64,000 nt of DNA from Chlamydiales bacterium (GTDB taxonomy: Bacteria; Chlamydiota; Chlamydiia; Chlamydiales; JAJFMA01): assembly GCA_030679955.1 (NCBI GenBank), contig JAUXSF010000024.1, forward strand, positions 84,450-148,449, given 5' to 3'. The notes under the pieces are model-generated. The model was not told the origin of the DNA and searched no databases. It worked only from the letters and a program-made list of their open reading frames with translations. Below are positions 57,767 to 64,000 of the stretch, one piece after another (within the stretch, counting starts at the first letter, position 1; every line of letters begins with the position of its first letter). The translations under genes were made by a program, and so were the position numbers.

Positions 57767-59134
57767 TCATTTGGTCTCTTTTTGACTAATGCTAATAGGA
57801 TAAATGGATAAGGTCAATTCAGATCCTGTTAGCTTAACGGCACCTGGCAAACGGTTAAGCGCCTGAGGCAGTGGCTGCGGTCTGACCGACATACCCGCAA
57901 GTCCATGTAATGGAACCCCCAGCCAGCGGTAGCGAAGGTCTGGGTTAATCATTCGCTCAAACTTCATGGTTAGGCGCTCGACATACGCCCTAAAGCGAAA
58001 GCGACTATGTACCCAGCTAACAGCATTACGCCCCAATCTTTTGGCAAGCTCGGTATCTGTTAGAACGAGCTCTATCTTCTCGGCCAGCCCCTGCACATCC
58101 ATGTTGGGTACAAGATATCCTGTTTCGCCATCCTTTAACCAATCGCTGATTCCCCCACTGTCAAAAGCAATGACCGGTATCCCCTGTTGCATCATTTCAA
58201 TGCCTACCATACCAAAAGGCTCGGGCCATACAGAAGGCACTACACCCAAACGCGCGGTATGATAGTGAATAGCCATCTCGTTATGCGGCGCATAACCCAG
58301 GAAATGTACGCGATTGCCCAAGCCTAACTCGTTGGCAAGCTGTTGGCAAAAAGGCAGGGCGGAACCTTTACCCAAAACAACCAGTTCAAAGGGTACCTTG
58401 ACTAGCGCCAACGCCCTAAGTAGACAATCTAAGCCTTTACCGCGAACGATTTGTCCGGCAAAAACGATCTTATGAGATTCCAATAAGTTAAGCCTGCTAG
58501 AAACACGCTCTTCTCCAGGTGGCACCGGAGCCATGATGGCGATCTTTGATTTATCATATCCTTGAAGAACAAGCTCATCCGACATGTACTGGCTTGCGAC
58601 AATAAAAGCATCTAACCGCTGGTCGGCATGAATCAGCCTCTGTTTTTGGGTAAAGCTAACCCATCTGACGCCGAGCCGACCTTTTGTTCGATCACGCATT
58701 AGAAAAGCACCACAAGGCACCAAGCATACCAAACCTGCCTTGTAATGGCAGGTCTTTCTAGACCACGGAAAGTACTTATAGGTGCGCATGCAATATACTT
58801 CATGGTCATGCACCATACGAACAGTGGGCACATCATACTCCAACACCGCTTCGATCAAAGGGGCAGATAAACACTTATGAAAGTACACAAGGTTAGGACC
58901 GCTTTCAGACAACGTCTGCTTAACTCGACGCCTTAAGGCCGCTTCGTCTTGACTCCAATCAAGCATGTATATTTTTAAGAATACTTCGGAAAAAAGCCCC
59001 TCATCCTTGCCAGTGTGTTTGCCACAAAGGAGCTCCAAATCAAATGAGTGGCTTAAATGGCGAGCAGTCGCCAATATATTTTCCTCTGCGCCTCCATGGC
59101 GCCCACAGCATTCATGAATAAATAATATCTTCAT
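57767..59134 (-). CDS. Glycosyltransferase family 4, paralogue A
   Basis: A 455-aa GT-B enzyme. N-terminal MKILFIHECCGRHGGAEENI. A distinctive stretch, VRMVHDHEVYCMRTYKYFPW, then SRKTCHYKAGLVCLVPC, is shared almost word for word with the enzyme at 62699-63901. The donor half has IVFAGQIVRGKGLDCLLRAL and E-x7-E in PSVWPEPFGMVGIEMMQQGI. About 55 extra residues at the C-terminus are absent from paralogue B. The conserved cysteines in the middle may bind metal or form a structural cluster; this is inference. It is the first gene of the minus-strand block. Confidence 0.92.
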   Translation of the reverse strand: MKILFIHECCGRHGGAEENILATARHLSHSFDLELLCGKHTGKDEGLFSEVFLKIYMLDWSQDEAALRRRVKQTLSESGPNLVYFHKCLSAPLIEAVLEYDVPTVRMVHDHEVYCMRTYKYFPWSRKTCHYKAGLVCLVPCGAFLMRDRTKGRLGVRWVSFTQKQRLIHADQRLDAFIVASQYMSDELVLQGYDKSKIAIMAPVPPGEERVSSRLNLLESHKIVFAGQIVRGKGLDCLLRALALVKVPFELVVLGKGSALPFCQQLANELGLGNRVHFLGYAPHNEMAIHYHTARLGVVPSVWPEPFGMVGIEMMQQGIPVIAFDSGGISDWLKDGETGYLVPNMDVQGLAEKIELVLTDTELAKRLGRNAVSWVHSRFRFRAYVERLTMKFERMINPDLRYRWLGVPLHGLAGMSVRPQPLPQALNRLPGAVKLTGSELTLSIYPISISQKETK

Positions 59135-59311
59135 GAGCTCACATAACCACAGAATGCAAAAATTTTAAAGCAGCAATAGCTGCCTAACCTGGTATTCACA
59201 ACAGCAGGGGAAGAAAATAAAATAAACACGATCTTAATGTTAGCTTTATTGAGGCTAACACTCCTTTCGATATAAATGAATTCGAGCGACAGTAGATAAA
59301 TGGAGAGAAAG

Positions 59312-61096
59312 ATGTTTCACCCAACTAGAATTAATGCTCTTAAAAATACTGTAGGAGCAGTTGCCACTGGCGCTTATGCCCTCTGGAACTCTGGTGTAAT
59401 TGTTTATGGCCAAGGCAAAAATATTTTAGTTGGCATTGTACATCAAGGAAATAATGCTTTAGTTGGCATTGTACATCTAGGAAATAATGCTTTAGTTGGC
59501 ATTGCACATCGAAAAAATGAAGCTGTACTACTAGCCCATATTTACAAAAATACTATTTTGACTTCTGCACCGGTAGTAACCCTGACTACTACTGGAGGTT
59601 ATGCCAAAGCCGTTTATAATTGGGCGCCAATTGTAGCCTTTCGTGAAGGATACATAGGATCATGGATTACCTCGATCTTTACACATGCCACGGGTATGGC
59701 CATTGCCCTAAACGTGGTCAATCTCCACGAGGGCGCTAATTGGGTTGTTAGCTATGTTCCCATTCCTGGATTAGCATGGAGTGTTGACCGCGTGTTTTCC
59801 TACCTTGAAAGAGGCACGCAGAAGAGTGCTACAGGCCTCATCATGCTTATCTTCAACGGGGCTATCGATAGTCTCATCTCGCTAACAAACCTCGGTCTCG
59901 GTTCATTGAAAGATGCGGTGGTTAGAGCTGCTACAGAATCAACATGGCAGACTTGGGGGGTTGTGGCAGGCTTGGTTGCTGCTTATGCGACTTATCGTTT
60001 TAGCGGAAGGATCATCGACGAAACTATAAGCTACTATGCTGAGGTCGCTCGAGAGGCCATTTCCCGCCCATTCTCCAATATTCAAATGAAAAAGAACATT
60101 CCTCTGATCACACCAGCATTTAACTTGGTGGCTAAAGGTTATAGACAGATTTTCCCGTTGGACCCCAAAGCCAACCCCATACTATCCGCTGCAGTACAGA
60201 AACACGTCGATCAGATAGTCATGTGTATGAAAAACCAAAAAAAGAATAAGGGATATTTTCAAAACATCGTCCTCGAAGGTCCTCCGGGAACTGGAAAGAC
60301 CATGATCGCGAAAAAGATAGCTGAAGATTCAGGCTTTAACTTCATTAAGATGTCAGGAAGCGACCTCGCCAATTACGTCGCTAAAGGAACCCACCTATCC
60401 ACTTTGAATTGGTACATGAAGTACGCCAAAAATAGTTATCATCCAACAGTGCTCTTCATTGATGAAGCTGATACCTTTGTCGCTAAGCGAGAAACTTTAG
60501 GTAGTGGACAGAGAGAACTTCTTACTCAGTTCCTTGAGCACACAGGCGATGAAGAATTTAATAAGAACGTCATGATCATTATGGCTACCAATCGCTACGG
60601 ATGCTTTGATTCTGCGGTAAATAGCAGAGTCGATCACAGTCTTTATATTGGTCCACCAAGCCGCGCCCAAAGAGCAGGGATCATTCAAGAGCACGTGAAA
60701 ATAGCCTTCAGAGGCATGTCCGATATAGAACCCGACGGCGCCTTAAATGCTTCAGGCATAGCTGCTATTGCTGCTAGAACCAATCATCTTACCGGTAGAA
60801 CTCTGCAGAAGCTTGTTAATAGCCTATTGTCTGTTAAGAGCTCCACCGCCGATAATAAACTGACGTGGGATATGGTCGATGATGAAGTCCATCGCTTCGT
60901 CTGGAAAGACCGCAGCTCACAAGATGCATCACGTTCCTGGAAAGTGATCGAAATGATCTCGGATATGTGGCACTTCACATTACCTTGGTTATGCAGAAGA
61001 ACTTTTGCCATCCCGGGGAAAGTTGTAAGTAAAACATGGTCAATAGTTAAGATGCCTTTTACGAGTAGCCCCATCGATAACGAGCTACCAGTCTAA
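59312..61096 (+). CDS. Membrane-associated AAA+ ATPase with an ATAD3-like core
   Basis: A 594-aa protein (598 if the ATG at 59300 is used; GGAGAG just before 59312 favours the later one). The N-terminal about 280 residues have several hydrophobic segments, a three-fold 11-residue repeat (NNALVGIVHLG), and EGANWVVSYVPIPGLAWSVD. The AAA+ core has Walker A EGPPGTGKTM (about 322-331), a pore-loop-like MSGSDLANYVAKGTHLSTL, Walker B VLFIDEADTFVAKRE (about 380-394), sensor-1 IMATNRYGCFDSAVNSRVD, and sensor-2 LTGRTLQKL. The core resembles eukaryotic ATAD3 (mitochondrial inner-membrane ATPase), e.g. DEADTF and the AVNSRVD end; homology beyond AAA+ is not proven. The substrate is unknown. Confidence 0.8.
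   Translation: MFHPTRINALKNTVGAVATGAYALWNSGVIVYGQGKNILVGIVHQGNNALVGIVHLGNNALVGIAHRKNEAVLLAHIYKNTILTSAPVVTLTTTGGYAKAVYNWAPIVAFREGYIGSWITSIFTHATGMAIALNVVNLHEGANWVVSYVPIPGLAWSVDRVFSYLERGTQKSATGLIMLIFNGAIDSLISLTNLGLGSLKDAVVRAATESTWQTWGVVAGLVAAYATYRFSGRIIDETISYYAEVAREAISRPFSNIQMKKNIPLITPAFNLVAKGYRQIFPLDPKANPILSAAVQKHVDQIVMCMKNQKKNKGYFQNIVLEGPPGTGKTMIAKKIAEDSGFNFIKMSGSDLANYVAKGTHLSTLNWYMKYAKNSYHPTVLFIDEADTFVAKRETLGSGQRELLTQFLEHTGDEEFNKNVMIIMATNRYGCFDSAVNSRVDHSLYIGPPSRAQRAGIIQEHVKIAFRGMSDIEPDGALNASGIAAIAARTNHLTGRTLQKLVNSLLSVKSSTADNKLTWDMVDDEVHRFVWKDRSSQDASRSWKVIEMISDMWHFTLPWLCRRTFAIPGKVVSKTWSIVKMPFTSSPIDNELPV
59417..59515 (+). repeat. Three 33-bp tandem repeats inside the AAA+ gene
   Basis: Units at 59417-59449, 59450-59482 and 59483-59515 share AATGCTTTAGTTGGCATTG in copies 2 and 3, and ATTTTAGTTGGCATTGTACA in copy 1. 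They encode NILVGIVHQG, NNALVGIVHLG and NNALVGIAHRK. Reading frame is preserved. Confidence 0.9.
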
Positions 61097-61098
61097 AG

Positions 61099-61164
61099 GA
61101 CCGAAAGGGCCTAAAGGACAAAAAAGAGATAGAACCTCTTTTACGTCCTTTGGGTCCATTTCGT
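61099..61164 (+). terminator. Hairpin after the AAA+ gene
   Basis: GACCGAAAGGGCCTAAAGGA (from 61099) pairs, with a few mismatches, with TCCTTTGGGTCCATTTCGTC (to 61164); an inner AAAAGAG-CTCTTTT stem extends it. No long T run, so termination is likely but not certain. Confidence 0.6.
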
Positions 61165-61242
61165 CATATCACTTTGATCTTGAAACAAATCTTTTTTTGC
61201 TGTAACTCAGACTCTAAGTGCCTAAAAGGTCGGGTCTATCGC

Positions 61243-62694
61243 ATGATTTACAAGGTCATCATTTTCTGGATCGGTTCGATTGTCTTTACGCTGTGGGGGC
61301 TATTTGCCTGCCGCGCCAACAAGGCTTTTGTCTATGTCATCTTTGGACTGATGATATTTGCACTCACAGATCCCGATAACTTGAGTATCACATTCTTTGC
61401 CCATCCGGATTATAAGATGGCCACCAGGGGATTTGAAATTCACCTTGCGGATGTGTGCGCTTTTATTCTTTTTCTTCACCTATGGACAACAACACCTGCG
61501 GGCAAGCTCTCTTTTGTCCCCCCCCTGACGCTACCGCAATTGCTGTTTATTTTGGTTGCCGCCCTTTCTTGGCTTTTTGCCTCTCCCGCTGTCACTAATC
61601 CTTTGGCAGCCATGCAGTCGGCCTTGACTCCTGATACCCTTCAGTATGGCTACGCCATGGAAACGGTACTGGAACTTAAACTCTATCCACTGTTTGAGAT
61701 CTCCAAGCTATTCCGCGGTCTGCTAATTTTCTGGGTGTGCGTCAACCTTTCGGCCGACAAAAACATCATCAGAACCATCTATGTAGTGTTCAGCGTCCTC
61801 ATAATATACTTCACGATCAAATCACTCATTCTGCGTTACATCATGGGTGTACACCGTGTTACAGCAGGTATCGGACACTATAACAACTTCAACACCTTTA
61901 TGGGTTTGATGGGAGCCTTTTTGATACCGGTAGCCTTTTCGTCCAAGAAATTCCTCATCAGCGGCTTCATGTGGTTCCTAGTTGTGTGCACCGTGTTATG
62001 CATTATCTTGACCATTAGCCGTTCAGCGCTGGCCGCTTTTGGTATCGCTATGATTGTAGCTACGCCTATTCTTCTCTTTAAATATATGAACGCCAAAAAC
62101 ATCTTTTTCTTGATGTGCGGTGGGGTAGCATGCTTGGCGCTGCTTGGCAAAGCTCACCACACCCTGATGGAGCGTTTTACGATCAAAAACCCTACCGTCG
62201 CAGCCTTTGAGGGAAGAGAAGCACTTAAAAACGAAGCTCGTATGATGGCCATGGACTATCCCTTTGGCGTGGGCATGGGCAACTTCTCCGCTTGGTCAAT
62301 CCTTCGATATAGCGCTCAAACAGGTGCTGAGCTTGGTAACTTTGCTCACAACTCGTTTTACCTAACACTTGGGGAACTTGGCTACCCTGGCCTTGTCGCC
62401 TTCTGGATTTTCTGGCTGCGCTACGCCCAGGTTGGGTTTATAGGGCTTTTCTACCGACTGTTTTCCAAAGATAGCTTTGCGCTATCGGCTATGATGGGAG
62501 CCAACCTATCGATCATATTCCTGATGCCACAGCTATGGTTCCAGTTTACCTATCGAGCTACACCAATCTATTTATTGGTTCATATTATCTTAGGAATCGG
62601 TGTAGGCCAGTATCTGCTAGCTCGTAGAGAGCGAATAGAAAATGCGCTACTCGAATCACGAGATCAAACGTACGCCACACAACATTCCCGCTAG
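61243..62694 (+). CDS. O-antigen ligase / Wzy-type polymerase
   Basis: A 483-aa inner-membrane protein with about 11-12 helices and a large periplasmic loop, typical of the WaaL/Wzy superfamily. Visible features are FFAHPDYKMATRGFEIHLAD, TISRSALAAFGIAMIVATPI and the loop region ending FAHNSFYLTLGELGYPGLVA, where the His-Asn matches the conserved H-N-x-(F/Y)-L motif. It would join repeat units (Wzy) or attach the finished chain to an acceptor (WaaL); the sequence does not decide. The ATG at 61243 is chosen because the first helix starts there; the longer frame to 61150 would begin inside the hairpin. Confidence 0.88.
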   Translation: MIYKVIIFWIGSIVFTLWGLFACRANKAFVYVIFGLMIFALTDPDNLSITFFAHPDYKMATRGFEIHLADVCAFILFLHLWTTTPAGKLSFVPPLTLPQLLFILVAALSWLFASPAVTNPLAAMQSALTPDTLQYGYAMETVLELKLYPLFEISKLFRGLLIFWVCVNLSADKNIIRTIYVVFSVLIIYFTIKSLILRYIMGVHRVTAGIGHYNNFNTFMGLMGAFLIPVAFSSKKFLISGFMWFLVVCTVLCIILTISRSALAAFGIAMIVATPILLFKYMNAKNIFFLMCGGVACLALLGKAHHTLMERFTIKNPTVAAFEGREALKNEARMMAMDYPFGVGMGNFSAWSILRYSAQTGAELGNFAHNSFYLTLGELGYPGLVAFWIFWLRYAQVGFIGLFYRLFSKDSFALSAMMGANLSIIFLMPQLWFQFTYRATPIYLLVHIILGIGVGQYLLARRERIENALLESRDQTYATQHSR

Positions 62695-62698
62695 GGTT

Positions 62699-63901
62699 AT
62701 GGCAAAAAAGAAAATCCTATTTATTCACGAAAAGTTCGGTCGCATGGCCGGAGCCGAGCAACATATTATCGTTGCCGCGCCTTTTCTGCGAGAAGCCTTC
62801 GATCTTAATCTGCTCTACTGGACGCGCACTGGCAAGGATGAAGAGCTTGTCGGACGTTGGTTTGACCAAACGTTTCAAATGAACTTTGATGGTCCAGAAG
62901 ACGAAATCAGAAACTCGCTAAAAGCGGTGCTCGCCGATCTGGATCCAGATATTATCTACATGCATAAATGCCTCTCTCCAGTCATGCTAGAGACAATTTT
63001 GGAGTCGCGCATTCCTATTGTGCGTATGGTCCACGATCACGAAGTGTACTGCATGAGAACGTACAAGTACTTTCCTTGGTCACGCAAAATCTGCACGAGA
63101 AAGGCAGGCTTGTGCTGCCTAGTGCCTTGTTTAGCCTCTATTCAGCGTGACCGCACTAAGGGCGAGTTCGGCATTAAGTATGTCAGCTACCTAAACCAGC
63201 AACGGTTAATCAAAGCCGACCAGCAGATTACCGCGTCATTTGTAGTAACAACCTTCATGCGCGATGAATTAATCCGCCAAGGATACCCTCCCAACCGCAT
63301 CTTCATCTTCCCTCCTACGCCCCGAAACTTAACCGAAGAAGCTCCAACACCAGCCTTCACAAACGAAAATATCCTCGTATTCGCCGGGCAGATTATTCGT
63401 GGCAAGGGTCTGGACGCATTAATTAAGTCATTAGCTCTTGTCAAAACGCCATTCAAACTAATTGTCCTGGGCGAAGGGTCACACAAAGCCTATTGTCAAC
63501 AGCTTACCGTATCGTTAGGCCTGCAGGATAAAATCGAATTCAAAGGCTTTATTCCGCACGAGGCCTTGCAAGAGTATTACAGACAAGCCACCGCCGCCAT
63601 CGTTCCTTCTGTATGGCCAGAACCCATTGCCACTTGGGGCTTGGAAGTTATGCGCTACGGTCTACCTGTGATAGGATTTGACGCCGGAGGCATCAGCGAT
63701 TGGCTAAAAGATGGACACACAGGTTTCCTCATCCCATGGATGAATTTGGGCGTCATGGCAGAGAAGATAGACTATCTGCTGACACATAAAGATGAAGCAA
63801 GAAGAATGGGCGACAACGCCCGACAGTTTATTTTTAGGCATTATAATTTCGATGATTACATCGATCGCCTGCGCTCAAAGCTTGTCGAGCTCGCCAAATA
63901 A
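62699..63901 (+). CDS. Glycosyltransferase family 4, paralogue B
   Basis: A 400-aa GT-B enzyme very similar to the one at 57767-59134: MVHDHEVYCMRTYKYFPWSR, AGLCCLVPC, RDRTKGEFG and ILVFAGQIIRGKGLDALIKS. The E-x7-E region is VWPEPIATWGLEVMRYGLPV. The ATG at 62699 lies 4 nt after the stop of the polymerase gene; an upstream frame to 62642 overlaps that gene. The two genes form an operon. The high similarity with paralogue A on the other strand points to a duplication within the locus. Sugar specificity is unknown. Confidence 0.92.
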   Translation: MAKKKILFIHEKFGRMAGAEQHIIVAAPFLREAFDLNLLYWTRTGKDEELVGRWFDQTFQMNFDGPEDEIRNSLKAVLADLDPDIIYMHKCLSPVMLETILESRIPIVRMVHDHEVYCMRTYKYFPWSRKICTRKAGLCCLVPCLASIQRDRTKGEFGIKYVSYLNQQRLIKADQQITASFVVTTFMRDELIRQGYPPNRIFIFPPTPRNLTEEAPTPAFTNENILVFAGQIIRGKGLDALIKSLALVKTPFKLIVLGEGSHKAYCQQLTVSLGLQDKIEFKGFIPHEALQEYYRQATAAIVPSVWPEPIATWGLEVMRYGLPVIGFDAGGISDWLKDGHTGFLIPWMNLGVMAEKIDYLLTHKDEARRMGDNARQFIFRHYNFDDYIDRLRSKLVELAK

Positions 63902-63904
63902 AAG

Positions 63905-63955
63905 AATTTAAACGCAAAGACGCAAAGTCGCCAAGAACCCTTTAGCGCCTTAAGG
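63905..63955. repeat. F1 repeat arm after the last gene
   Basis: TTTAAACGCAAAGACGCAAA followed by GTCGCCAAGAA, then a short inverted part TTAGCGCCTTAAGG. It is one arm of family F1, directly after the stop codon of the GT4 gene; the window ends about 50 nt further on. Confidence 0.6.
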
Positions 63956-64000
63956 TGGACCCCATTGTCTAGACAAAAAGCACTAGGCAGTTTGCGCGTT

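Overview
The window comes from a member of the phylum Chlamydiae, most likely an environmental (amoeba- or protist-associated) lineage. The evidence is a block of chlamydial hallmark genes at about 23.6-44.1 kb: gltX, a tail-specific protease like CT441, the developmental DNA-binding protein Euo, recJ, a single-chain secDF fusion, a Tlc-type ATP/ADP translocase, and a ytgABCD metal-uptake operon whose third gene is the chlamydia-typical permease-repressor fusion YtgCR. In C. trachomatis these genes form two separate neighbourhoods (about CT441-CT448 and CT065-CT070). Here they are joined, and no omcA/omcB lies between gltX and the protease. | Around this core lies an unusually complete exopolysaccharide (EPS) locus in three blocks. 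Block 1 (about 0.2-12.9 kb): rpoN; a four-domain REC-PP2C-kinase-STAS switch protein; a phosphoglycosyl transferase; a degenerate nucleotidyltransferase/beta-helix/transferase fusion; a membrane-anchored TPR protein; a small secreted protein; GT4 and GT2 glycosyltransferases; a nucleotidyltransferase; and an alkaline-phosphatase-superfamily phosphodiesterase. Block 2 (about 13.6-17.6 kb, minus strand): a second TPR paralogue, an exosortase with an intact Cys/Arg/His triad, a small membrane protein and an EpsI-like protein. Block 3 (about 47.8-63.9 kb): Wzx-like flippase, two Wza/SLBB export proteins, a Wzc/GumC-like protein, a GtrA-GT39 fusion, three GT4 enzymes, an O-antigen ligase/polymerase and an AAA+ ATPase with an ATAD3-like core. 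Together these could start, elongate, flip, polymerise and export a polysaccharide. The exosortase/EpsI pair suggests a linked protein-sorting step, but no PEP-CTERM-type substrate is encoded here. | Between blocks 1-2 and the core (about 17.8-23.2 kb) are a FIST sensor protein, a PgsA-like phosphatidyltransferase, a DedA protein, a GH36/raffinose-synthase-like protein that seems to have lost its nucleophile, and a hydrophobic chlamydial-type protein. Around 45-47 kb is the broken tip of an Rhs polymorphic toxin with a likely immunity gene, followed upstream by a LysE/ArgO exporter. | Non-coding DNA is rich in long, often nested palindromes. At least four sequence families recur at separate sites, some apparently inserted within the loops of others. 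Two regions (12.8-13.6 kb and 36.8-37.0 kb) hold decayed coding sequence. No rRNA, tRNA, CRISPR array or intact transposase was recognised. All family assignments come from reading motifs and neighbourhoods; no database search was run.
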